10,000 nucleotides of DNA from Monoplex corrugatus (Eukaryota > Mollusca > Gastropoda > Littorinimorpha > Ranellidae). The notes beneath the pieces were generated by a model. That model did not search any database, was not told the DNA's origin, and was given only the letters and a program-made list of their open reading frames with translations. Numbering within the stretch: the stretch's first letter is position 1; each line of letters begins with the position of its first letter. Location: the NCBI GenBank assembly GCA_030674185.1, contig JAPXFY010000018.1, forward strand, positions 45,825,932 through 45,835,931. The letters are read 5' to 3'. Of the stretch, positions 1-5,683 are shown piece after piece. A program made the position numbers and the translations under genes.

Positions 1-92
1 GCAGGGCTATTAAAGACTGTGGTACGAGTATCCCATAAACGGAGGTTATTAAGCCCCACTAATGTCTCTGGTTGTGTGCACGTGCATGCTTA
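1..92. repeat. Dispersed host repeat R1, copy a (element-bearing)
   Basis: This stretch aligns with 504-567: both carry GAGTATCCCATAAA, then GGAGG, an ATTAA and CACTAATGTCT. Its last part (CTCTGG, GTGTGCA, GCATGC, TATTAA) matches 1015-1036. It runs directly into the TTAA that bounds the first piggyBac-like element at 93. It is an unnamed host repeat of unknown full length, cut by the window start. No coding potential is visible. Confidence 0.65.
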
Positions 93-269
93 TTAACCCT
101 TTGAATCCCACACCCTGCCCACCAGCGTCCTGTATTGCCGACCATGCTATCAAAGCGAAAACTTAACCCTTTGATTCCCCACCCTTTCCACAGCTTCAAA
201 AGGGTGAGGGAAATCAAAGGGTTAATTTTTTTGCAGTTGGTGGATAGGGTACGGGAGTCAAAGGGTTAA
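93..269 (+). mobile_element. piggyBac-like MITE, copy 1 (L-H-S)
   Basis: A 177-bp non-autonomous element bounded by TTAA at 93-96 and 266-269. Its left terminus reads CCCTTTGAATCCC; the right terminus is the complement of CCCTTTGACTCCC. Internal TTAAs at 163 and 222 divide it into a long arm L (70 bp), a palindrome H (59 bp) and a short arm S (44 bp). L contains CACCCTGCCCACCAG, a GCGTCCTGTATTG segment and an A-rich end. S contains the complement of CTATCCACCAACTGC. TTAA target duplications with CCC/GGG termini are established hallmarks of piggyBac-superfamily transposons and their MITEs; the superfamily assignment rests on those hallmarks only. There is no transposase, so it would need one supplied in trans. 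The flanking host repeat is found elsewhere without the element. Confidence 0.75.
163..225. repeat. H-module palindrome of MITE copy 1
   Basis: TTAACCCTTTGATTCCCC on the left is answered by GGGAAATCAAAGGGTTAA on the right, giving arms of about 28 bp around a short AGCTTC centre. Of the H modules seen here this is the shortest (63 bp with both TTAAs). It could itself be an independent TTAA-bounded hairpin MITE nested inside the larger element. Confidence 0.75.
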
Positions 270-408
270 GTTCCAGAGCAGCTCTGATGTGGACCGAAAT
301 TTCATGAGCAGTGAACATTTTATAATCTACGATCTTTGGTTACATTTCCAAAGACCATACATAGCCCACCCGTCTCCAAATAATCTCTGTGAGCCTTCCT
401 ATACTTAA
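266..408. repeat. Dispersed repeat R2, copy a (TTAA to TTAA)
   Basis: From CTGATGTGGACC at 284 to about 404 this is a clear direct repeat of 3213-3342, including the shared CTACGATCTTTGGTTACAT, CCAAAGACCA, TAGCCCACC and GTCTCCAAATAA blocks. It begins at the closing TTAA of MITE copy 1 and ends at TTAA 405-408, so it is itself TTAA-bounded, 139 bp from start to start. In the second copy the same right edge is also a TTAA that opens a MITE fragment. No coding potential is visible. Confidence 0.8.
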
Positions 409-466
409 AACCTTTCTCCATCGTAAAGTTGGTGGATAGGGAACGGGAATTCCAAGGAGGTGATTA
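405..466. mobile_element. Decayed TTAA-element fragment with an S arm
   Basis: GTTGGTGGATAGGGAACGGG at 429-448 closely matches the S arms of the better copies, and the following AATTCCAAGG, then GTGATTAAG, is a degraded form of their GTCAAAGGGTTAAG end. The left edge is TTAA 405-408 followed by AACCTTTCTCC, possibly a worn CCCTTTGACTCC terminus. The H and L modules are missing. The position corresponds exactly to the MITE fragment beside the second R2 copy. Confidence 0.55.
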
Positions 467-503
467 AGTATCCAAGCATGCATGAGTCGGTAGTTCGAGC
501 ATT

Positions 504-600
504 GTTGGATTATATGGACCGCAGTATGAGTATCCCATAAATGGAGGATATTAATCCACTAATGTCTTATTAAGTTCCAGAGCAGCGTATTAACTTGTGT
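504..600. repeat. Host repeat R1, copy b, with an empty TTAA site
   Basis: This matches 1-66 and then passes through TATTAAGTTCCAGAGCAG, where the single TTAA at 570-573 stands in place of the element found at 93-269. A segment of about 25 bp (CTCTGG to GCATGC in copy a) is absent here, so the match to a pre-insertion site is not perfect. The continuation GTATTAACTTGTGTGCG resembles 1056-1070. Confidence 0.6.
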
Positions 601-981
601 GCGATTTGCGTTGACTGGGAGGGGGGGGGGGGGGGTCTGTCGTCTGTCATGTGAGACGAGTTTATACAAAATAGCTAGTTGTGTTGTGATTCAGACTTTT
701 GATTATGTATTTATTTACTTGAAATGTATGTTCCTTTTTTGCAAGGTAATATACACAATACACATGTCTTTACATGTAACAAAGATTATTCCAGCGGTAG
801 GCTGATAAAATACCAGTATAAAATATAGACTAGGTAAAACATAGTCTAGGTAAGGCCTCAGGACTGGCCAGCTCATGGATTTATGTGCAGGCTTAAGGCT
901 TGTGCCACGGTCACCATACACGTGGCACCTGTGACGTTAGTGCATATGGAATTCGTTCCGAGCGCGGAGACGTCATCTTGA
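601..981. other. No gene recognised; G15 tract and one hairpin
   Basis: The stretch holds a G15 run at 621-635 and otherwise ordinary sequence without a credible coding frame. A short perfect hairpin lies at 902-928: GTGCCACG and CGTGGCAC enclose 11 bases. The open frames on either strand are under 70 codons and show no recognisable domain. Confidence 0.5.
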
Positions 982-1005
982 GAAACTGAAACTGAAACTG
1001 AAACT
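982..1005. repeat. (GAAACT)4 hexamer array
   Basis: Four perfect GAAACT units are followed by a fifth that diverges to GATAAC. It is a small tandem repeat beside the R1-like segment. Confidence 0.9.
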
Positions 1006-1012
1006 GATAACT

Positions 1013-1070
1013 CTGGTTTGTGTGCATGCCTATTAATAAATTAAGTTCCAGAGCGGCCATTAACGTGTGT
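1013..1070. repeat. Host repeat R1, copy c, with an empty TTAA site
   Basis: CTCTGG, TTTGTGTGCATGCC and TATTAA match the left flank of MITE copy 1. TTAAGTTCCAGAGC at 1041-1054 is identical to its right flank at 266-279. Only TAAA separates the two TTAAs (1033-1036 and 1041-1044), where copy a carries the 177-bp element. The following CATTAACGTGTGTG resembles 588-600. Confidence 0.6.
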
Positions 1071-1083
1071 GTGTGTGCAGCAC

Positions 1084-1261
1084 ACCGACTTGACTGTCGC
1101 ACTCTATCCGCCAACTGCAAAAAACTTAACCCTTTGACTCCCTCACCCTATCAGGAAGCCGGTGGATAGAGTGAGGGAGTTGAAGGGTTAAATTTTTGTT
1201 TTGCTATCATGGTTGACAAGGCAGGATGCTGGTGGACAGGGTGCGGGGTTCAAAGGGTTAA
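1084..1261 (-). mobile_element. piggyBac-like MITE, copy 2 (S-H-L, reverse)
   Basis: Read on the minus strand this copy has the same L-H-S order as copy 1. The outer L end is TTAA 1258-1261, preceded by a GGTTCAAAGGG terminus. H runs from TTAA 1126 to TTAA 1191, a 66-bp palindrome with TCCCTCACCCTATC arms. L is 70 bp and carries the GCTATCATGGTTGACAAGGC and GGATGCTGGTGGACAGGGTG motifs. The S arm at the left is degenerate (TTGACTGTCGCACTCTATCC, then GCCAACTGC) and has lost its terminal TTAACCC, so the left edge is approximate. No protein is encoded. Confidence 0.7.
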
Positions 1262-1356
1262 GAAGCGGTCAACGTGTCACGTTTTCACTACTGTGTGTTA
1301 AGTTATTTTATGGAATATCTGTCATATCTGACATATGACATATTCATAATATCTTA
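1262..1356. other. Short AT-rich spacer, nothing recognised
   Basis: AT-rich sequence between MITE copy 2 and the LINE remnant. It contains CATATCTGACATATGACATA, in which CATATG is palindromic. No gene or element is assigned. Confidence 0.4.
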
Positions 1357-1926
1357 TATATAGGCCGAGTGTCATTTCATCAGACGGCAGATGCACATCG
1401 GAAATAGCTGGCAGAATCGGCCAAGCCAAAACAGCATTCAAGAAGATGACAAGCATTCTTACCAACAAATTGCCTATCAATTAACATCAGAAAGAGAGTC
1501 CTTGAATGTATCATATAGAACCAATACTGTTGTACGGATGCGAGGCGTGGACAGTCAGCAAGCAAAGCCAGAGCAAGATTGAGGCAGCCGAGATGTGGTT
1601 TCTCAGAAGAATGTTGAGAGTTCCAGGGACAGCAAAGAAAACAAACGAGACAGTCTTGATGGAGGCAGACACAAGTAGATCACTTATAAGGAAGATTAGG
1701 AAAAGACAGCAACATTTATAGGCCATTTTCTGAGGAAGGGGGATTTGAGCACCTGGTCACAACGGAAAGCTGGAATGAAAGAGAGCACCGGTAGACCCAG
1801 GGAGAGAATGCTGGACGGACTTGCAGAGTGGCTGGGGATGAGGAGGGTGGGGGAGATGCTAGGGCCAACGAGAGATAGAAATGTTGGAAGTCCATGGTCG
1901 CCAACGCCATGCGGCAGGGCACCTGA
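1357..1926 (+). pseudogene. LINE reverse transcriptase, C-terminal remnant
   Basis: This is the decayed 3' end of a non-LTR retrotransposon ORF encoding the C-terminal region after the reverse-transcriptase core. It can be followed across shifting frames. First come ISSDGRCTSEI and RIGQAKTAFKKMTSILTNK (about 1371-1470), then EPILLYGCEAWTVSKQS and EAAEMWFLRRMLRVP (1518-1628). KKTNETVL and SLIRKIRKRQ (to about 1711) are followed by TFIGHFLRKGDL and GRPRERMLDGLAEWLG (about 1793-1840), and it ends MVANAMRQGT with TGA at 1924-1926. The LLYGCEAW and AAEMWFLRRMLR blocks are typical of LINE polyproteins common in marine invertebrates; the clade (RTE, Jockey or CR1-like) cannot be fixed from this part. 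At least three frameshifts (near 1500, 1712 and 1755) plus in-frame stops show it is dead. Endonuclease and catalytic RT domains are absent. The last 160 bp recur at 6691-6854 on the same strand. Confidence 0.88.
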
Positions 1927-1952
1927 TGAGATGATGAGGCCGAGTGTCTGTA

Positions 1953-2064
1953 TGACAACAACAATAATCACAGCTAGCAACAACAACAATCATCACCACA
2001 CCAACACACCACCACACCACCACCACCCACCACCACCACAACCACCACCACCAACAACAACAAT
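1953..2064. repeat. CAA/CCA trinucleotide microsatellite at the LINE 3' end
   Basis: A compound array of ACA/CAA triplets grades into ACC/CCA triplets and back into CAA. It begins about 27 bp after the LINE stop codon, separated from it by GATGAGATGATGAGG. The position suggests it grew from the short repeat tail of the retrotransposon. Frames across it give His, Pro and Asn runs that are not genes. Confidence 0.85.
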
Positions 2065-2419
2065 GACTAACAAACACCAAACGAACCAAACGCAGACTTC
2101 TTATATTCTTATCTGGACTTTCTCATCACATCAAGAGAGATTTGGAAAGGTTCAAAATAGTTCAAAAGCAATACTCGCCAAATATTGACGGAATTACAAA
2201 TGAAATTATAATAAAATCTCCTTTTCCAAACAATACTACAAGTTCATTTCCTGATAACTTTACCAGGTACAGAGAAACAAGACTGAAACTGGAAATAGAA
2301 AAACACAACTAGAATCAGAACACGCGCTTAAGAAAACAAGGCAGGATCAAATTTCCGGCCAACTGGATTTTGTCAGGTTTATACAAACGACATCAAGGAA
2401 TAATGCACAAAACGTAGCA
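2065..2419. other. Unassigned stretch; weak open frame on the plus strand
   Basis: No known element is recognised. One plus-strand frame is open from 2067 to a TAG at 2310-2312 and, if that stop is ignored, on to a TAA at about 2421-2423 (some 118 codons). The conceptual peptide is of mixed composition (for example DLERFKIVQKQY and RETRLKLEIEKHN), unlike the low-complexity frames elsewhere. There is no early start codon and no domain I recognise, so it may be a decayed coding fragment or chance. Confidence 0.25.
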
Positions 2420-2478
2420 CAATAAAATAAATAAATAATAGATAAATGAATGAATGAATGAATGAATAAATAAATGAA
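2420..2478. repeat. AATA/GAAT tetranucleotide microsatellite
   Basis: AAATA and AATA units pass into about five GAAT units (2445-2466) and back to AATA. Confidence 0.85.
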
Positions 2479-2872
2479 CAAATAGTAAGATTTTGAAAAT
2501 TATGCATACATTTGTAGTTCATAAGTGAAATGTGGAATCACGACCTGTTGAAATCAATCAACTGTTGTGGTGTTTTTCAGGATTCATACCCAACACACAC
2601 ACACATCCAAACAATAAATAATTCGTTCTTTCTGTATAGTAAGTAATATGTAATATTGATATGCTACCATGTTGTTATGCTTCCTGAACATTATGTGGAT
2701 TTTTTTCACATGGTTTAGCGAAATGTTTTGACCGATGAAATAATTCAAAACTAAACTCCTTTTTTTTTTTTACATTTGTTCACATTTATCTATTTGTTTT
2801 ATCTTTTATTTACATTGTTCATCATTATATATTGTTATCCACTATCTTATTTTCAAACACAAAAACAAACAT
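2479..2872. other. AT-rich stretch without recognised features
   Basis: AT-rich sequence with a T12 run at 2760-2771 and a short ACAC patch at 2594-2604. I see no gene, element end or convincing inverted repeat. Confidence 0.4.
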
Positions 2873-2928
<56 letters not shown>

Positions 2929-2940
2929 CACACACACACA
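2873..2940. repeat. (CA)n microsatellite
   Basis: About 68 bp of CA dinucleotides with one phase slip (ACAACAC) near 2927-2930. Confidence 0.95.
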
Positions 2941-2942
2941 CG

Positions 2943-3100
2943 CCGTGCGTGAACAGCAGACAGACAGACAACACACAACACGCACAGATATATCACTAGC
3001 CAAAGGGGTAGCCAGATACGACCCCTCCCCCCCCCTCCACCTCTACAACACACAAACCACACGAAGAGACAGACAGACACACAGATACAACACTAGCCAG
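2943..3100. repeat. CAGA-rich tract with a diverged internal duplication
   Basis: CAGACAGACAGACA occurs near 2957-2970 and again near 3068-3080. Each is followed by a related block: CAGATATATCACTAGCCA with AGGGGTAG (about 2985-3010) and CAGATACAACACTAGCCA with GAGGGGCAGG (about 3081-3108). The two blocks are a direct duplication about 96 bp apart. Between them lies a C-rich CCCCTCCCCCCCC patch. Confidence 0.65.
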
Positions 3101-3103
3101 AGG

Positions 3104-3192
3104 GGCAGGCAGGCAGGTAGGGCAGGCAGGCAGGCAGGCAGGCATAGGCAGGCAGGCAGGCAGGGACAGGATAGTAGGCAGGCGGGCAGGCA
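3104..3192. repeat. (GGCA)n microsatellite
   Basis: GGCA units are interrupted by GTAG, TA, GGACAGGATAGTA and GGCG variants. The array starts at the end of the second copy of the duplicated ACTAGCCA block. Confidence 0.9.
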
Positions 3193-3212
3193 AGCACAAA
3201 GATACGAACTCA

Positions 3213-3342
3213 CTGATGTGGACCTGAAGTTTCCGAAGCAGTGAACATTTCATTATCTACGATCTTTGGTTACATACTTCCCAAAGACCACACCGTAGCC
3301 CACCTGTCTCCAAATAAATCTCTGGTGAGACGTCCTATACTA
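3213..3342. repeat. Dispersed repeat R2, copy b
   Basis: A direct repeat of 284-404 with scattered substitutions and 1-2 base indels; ATCTACGATCTTTGGTTACA is shared exactly. The left part after the GGACC motif differs slightly (TGAAGTTTCCGAAGCAG against GAAATTTCATGAGCAG). Its right edge abuts TTAA 3343-3346, the start of a MITE fragment, exactly as copy a abuts TTAA 405-408. Confidence 0.8.
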
Positions 3343-3413
3343 TTAACTCTTTGACTCCCTCACCCTATCCACCATCTGCAAAAAAAAATTAACCCTTTGA
3401 TTCCCTCACCCTC
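3343..3413 (-). mobile_element. piggyBac-like MITE fragment (S plus start of H)
   Basis: TTAACTCTTTGACTCCC opens an S arm of 46 bp that ends CATCTGCAAAA, followed by TTAA 3389-3392 and the first part of an H module (CCCTTTGATTCCCTCACCC). The H module breaks off after about 3413 at CACGCAGC, and the second half and L are absent. With S on the left, it was oriented like copies 2 and 4. Confidence 0.7.
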
Positions 3414-3553
3414 ACGCAGCTTTATCCAGACCAGTTTGCTGGCTCTTGTTTCAGTCCCTAGTCGTTATCACACTAGGACGTTAATACCACTGAAGAAGAA
3501 GAAGATGGCTCTTGTTAATGGACGGTTTCGAGTTCTATTCCCAACCCGCAACA
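3414..3553. other. Spacer with a possible retroposon 3' tail
   Basis: Unassigned sequence between two MITE pieces. At about 3464-3502 it reads GTCGTTATCAC, ACTAGGACGTTAATACCACT, then GAAGAAGAAGAAGA. The arrangement resembles 8939-8985 (a TATCAC block, GACGTTAA, then a GAA-type simple repeat). Such a GACGTTAA box followed by a simple repeat could be the 3' end of a SINE or LINE; this is inference from two local copies. Confidence 0.35.
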
Positions 3554-3744
3554 TTAACCCTTTGTCTCGCACACCCTGTCCATCAGCTTCCTGCATGGTC
3601 AACCGTGCTAACAAAACAATAACTTTAACCCTTTGTGAATCCCTCACTACATGTATCAGTTTCCTGCAGGAAGCTGGTGCAGAGGGTGAGGGAGTCAAAG
3701 GGTTAAGTTTTTTTTGCTGTTGGTGGATAGGGTGCGGGAGTCAA
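3554..3744 (+). mobile_element. piggyBac-like MITE, copy 3 (L-H-S, right end lost)
   Basis: L begins at TTAA 3554-3557 (CCCTTTGTCTCGCACACCC) and carries CCATCAGCTTCCTGCATGG and CAACCGTGCTAACAAAAC. H spans TTAA 3625-3628 to TTAA 3703-3706, an 82-bp palindrome centred on CCTGCAGG (3663-3670). S follows (GCTGTTGGTGGATAGGGTGC, GGGAGTCAAA) but its terminal GGGTTAA is replaced by TAACATAAAA where an A-rich tract begins. L and H lengths match the family (71 and 78 bp from TTAA to TTAA). Confidence 0.72.
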
Positions 3745-3894
3745 ATAACATAAAAATAAAATAAAATGAAATAAAATATAAATAAAAGTAAAAAAAAAAA
3801 AAAGAAATAAAGCAAAAGAAACGAAATAAATAAAAAACAAAATAAAATAAATTGAAATAAAATAAATCAAAAATAAACTAAAACAAAATAAAAA
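3745..3894. repeat. A-rich AAATA-type low-complexity tract
   Basis: About 150 bp of AAATA and AAAATA units with an A13 core near 3790-3802. It begins exactly where the right end of MITE copy 3 is lost and stops about 20 bp before MITE copy 4. Confidence 0.9.
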
Positions 3895-3959
3895 CGGGTC
3901 TGTTTGCTGCCCATCTTAAATCCTTTGACTCCCACATCCTATCCACCAATTGCAAAAAC

Positions 3960-4039
3960 TTAACCCTTTGATTCCCTCACCCTATCCACCAGTTTCCTGC
4001 AGGAAACTGGTGGATACGGCGAGGAAATCAAAGGGTTAA
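3960..4039. repeat. H-module palindrome, near perfect, 2 x 40 bp
   Basis: The 80-bp segment between TTAA 3960-3963 and TTAA 4036-4039 is an inverted repeat with 40-bp arms and no loop, centred on CCTGCAGG at 3996-4003. By eye 37 of 40 arm positions pair. Arms contain CCCTTTGATT, CTATCCACCAGTTTCCTG. A transcript would fold into one long hairpin. Confidence 0.88.
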
Positions 4040-4109
4040 TTAAGTTTTTGCTTTGCTAGCATGGTTGACAATGCAGAATGCTGGTGGACAGGGTGCGGGA
4101 GTCAAAGGG

Positions 4110-4184
4110 TTAAGTTTTTGCTTTGCTGGCGTTTGTTGACAATGCAGGATGCTGGTGGACAGGGTGCGGGAGTCAAATGGTTAA
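4110..4184 (-). repeat. Tandemly duplicated L arm
   Basis: A second L module at a 71-bp period directly follows the first (4040-4113), sharing most positions and the bounding TTAA. Differences include GCTGGCGTTTGTTGAC against GCTAGCATGGTTGAC and GGATGCTGG against GAATGCTGG. Confidence 0.8.
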
Positions 4185-4413
4185 CTTTTTAACCCTCCAT
4201 TGTAAAATTCTGTATAGGCGGGGTAAAAACTGGCTTATCTCCTTTTGGAACCGCCCGACCACCATACGGGGAACGTCTGATCAGTCAGTCAGGTTTTGCC
4301 ATCTGCCTGGCTGACCAAAACCTTGCGTGTAGTCACTCATTACACACACACTTAGGCCTACTACGCAGTAGTATTCCAGGTGCAAAGAATCAAACCGGTT
4401 TTGCTCGTTTGAG
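4185..4413. other. Unassigned stretch
   Basis: No gene is recognised. A second TTAACCC-like motif at 4189-4195 (TTAACCCTCC) begins like an element terminus but does not continue as one. A short stem lies at 4285-4314 (TCAGTCAGG against CCTGGCTGA, one mismatch). Confidence 0.35.
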
Positions 4414-4507
4414 GTTGGGGTGGGGTAGGGGGGGGGGGGGGAGGTGGTGAGGAGGGATGAAGAAGAAGGGGAGTGGCGCCCCCTACCCCCCCTCCCCCCC
4501 CCCCCCG
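4411..4507. repeat. Opposed G-run and C-run tracts (G-quadruplex candidates)
   Basis: The plus strand has GGGG, GGGG and a G14 run separated by T and TA (4417-4441). About 40 bp later the same kind of pattern appears on the other strand as C runs (4479-4506, C5, C7 and C13 separated by TA and T). The tracts are roughly complementary (GGGGTAGGGGGG against CCCCCTACCCCCC) around a purine-rich GAGGAGGGATGAAGAAGAAG spacer. Confidence 0.7.
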
Positions 4508-4649
4508 CTACTGTGAAGTGTACAATAATATTTATCATAGTGTTCAGTCACGTCAGCTCTCATTGGTTTGCGATCGCTCGAACCTGTCAGTAGTCACGTA
4601 GTGTTTGTTTACTCATGTGTAACGCTGCGCAGTTAGTGACAGACAATAC
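4508..4649. other. Short complex stretch, no gene recognised
   Basis: Moderately balanced sequence including the palindrome GCGATCGC at 4570-4577 and an inverted CCAAT-type motif (ATTGG, 4562-4566). Neither is enough to call a promoter. Confidence 0.3.
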
Positions 4650-4845
4650 TCACTACTACACCTGCTTCTGCTACTACCACAGCCATACTATTACTACTAC
4701 TACTACTACTACTACTATGACTACTAGTACTACTATTACTACTGCAACAACAACTACTACTACTGTTACTCTACCTACTACTACCACTACTACATTCTAC
4801 TACTACAACTACACACCATCACTATTTTACTGCTACTACGAATGG
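4650..4845. repeat. (ACT)n trinucleotide microsatellite, imperfect
   Basis: ACT/CTA triplets, with the purest block at about 4688-4718, are interrupted by ATT, GCA and CAA triplets. Frames across it encode Thr or Tyr runs and are not treated as genes. Confidence 0.9.
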
Positions 4846-4879
4846 TACTTTAATCATACAGAAGCACTTACAACACAAC

Positions 4880-5313
4880 TACATACACTCTGACACACTC
4901 ACATACATGTACATACACAGACTCACACTCACACACACACAGTCACACACACTTACTCATTCACACTCACTCACATAAGCACACACACACACTCACACAC
5001 AGAGACTAACACACACACATACACACACACACACAACACACACACAAAACACACACACAAACACACACACACACACACATACACAACAACAAACACACAC
5101 ACACACACACACACACACAAAACACACACACACACAACACACACACACACACACACACAACAAACAACACACAACACACACACACAACACACACACACAA
5201 CACACACACACCACACACACACACACAAACAACACACACAAAACACACACACACAAACTACACACACACTACCACACTCATCCAACACACAAACACAGTA
5301 CACAACACACACA
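4880..5313. repeat. Long imperfect (CA)n array
   Basis: About 430 bp of CA repeat. The first part is mixed with ACTC and ACAT units (to about 5010); the later part is CA broken by many single-A insertions (ACAACAC, ACAAAACAC). Long minus-strand frames of Cys and Val over this stretch are repeat artefacts. Confidence 0.95.
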
Positions 5314-5570
5314 CAATATTATATCGCTTTATGTCCATTACCACAACTGTCCTGTACAATATATTATTATGTTGTATTAAAACTGGAGAAAATAACGCCA
5401 TTATGCTACCCATGCTACCACTCTGTCGGTAGTAAAAGGGTTTGTAACTGTATTTGGACAATGACGTGATGTGTAACAAGCGATAGATCCCATGTCAGTT
5501 TTATGTATTTCACAAGATTTCTGGAGAAAGTACAGCTTTGTCAATTGCAAGTAGTTGTGTGAAGTGTGTT

Positions 5571-5572
<2 letters not shown>
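5314..5572. other. Unassigned stretch between CA and GT arrays
   Basis: Complex AT-leaning sequence with a tiny duplication (ATGCTACCC, ATGCTACCA at about 5403-5421). No gene or element is recognised. Confidence 0.35.
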
Positions 5573-5660
<88 letters not shown>

Positions 5661-5683
5661 GTGTGTGTGTGTGTGTGTGTGTG
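5573..5683. repeat. (GT)n microsatellite
   Basis: About 110 bp of GT with a single phase slip (TGTTGTG) near 5659-5662. It is opposite in orientation to the CA array that ends 260 bp upstream. Confidence 0.97.

Larger units (their letters stand above)
3916..4184 (-). mobile_element. piggyBac-like MITE, copy 4 (S-H-L-L, reverse)
   Basis: S starts at TTAA 3916-3919 with a slightly mutated terminus (ATCCTTTGACTCCC) and is 44 bp. H is the best palindrome of the family. L follows from 4036 to TTAA 4110-4113, then a second L copy from 4110 to TTAA 4181-4184. The two L units are 74 and 71 bp and both carry GTTTTTGCTTTGCT, a GTTGACAATGCAG block and GCTGGTGGACAGGGTGCGGG. The last terminus is AAATGGTTAA instead of AAAGGGTTAA. 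The H to first L junction has a doubled TTAATTAA. No coding sequence. Confidence 0.75.

Noticed and set aside
93..269. Telomere-like reading of the TTAACCC motifs
   Set aside because: The motif is not tandem at 6-7 bp; it occurs only at module boundaries about 44-80 bp apart.
902..928. Perfect 8-bp hairpin considered as a terminator or tRNA part
   Set aside because: No T run follows, no cloverleaf can be formed around it, and bacterial-type terminators are not expected here.
4508..4649. Possible promoter from an inverted CCAAT motif and GCGATCGC
   Set aside because: Isolated short motifs without a TATA box, initiator context or downstream gene.
4971..5312. Long minus-strand frames of Cys and Val, and similar plus-strand frames at 5538-5748, 7792-8455 and 9620-9871
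   Set aside because: They are translations of CA/GT dinucleotide arrays, which stay open in several frames at once; there is no non-repeat domain.
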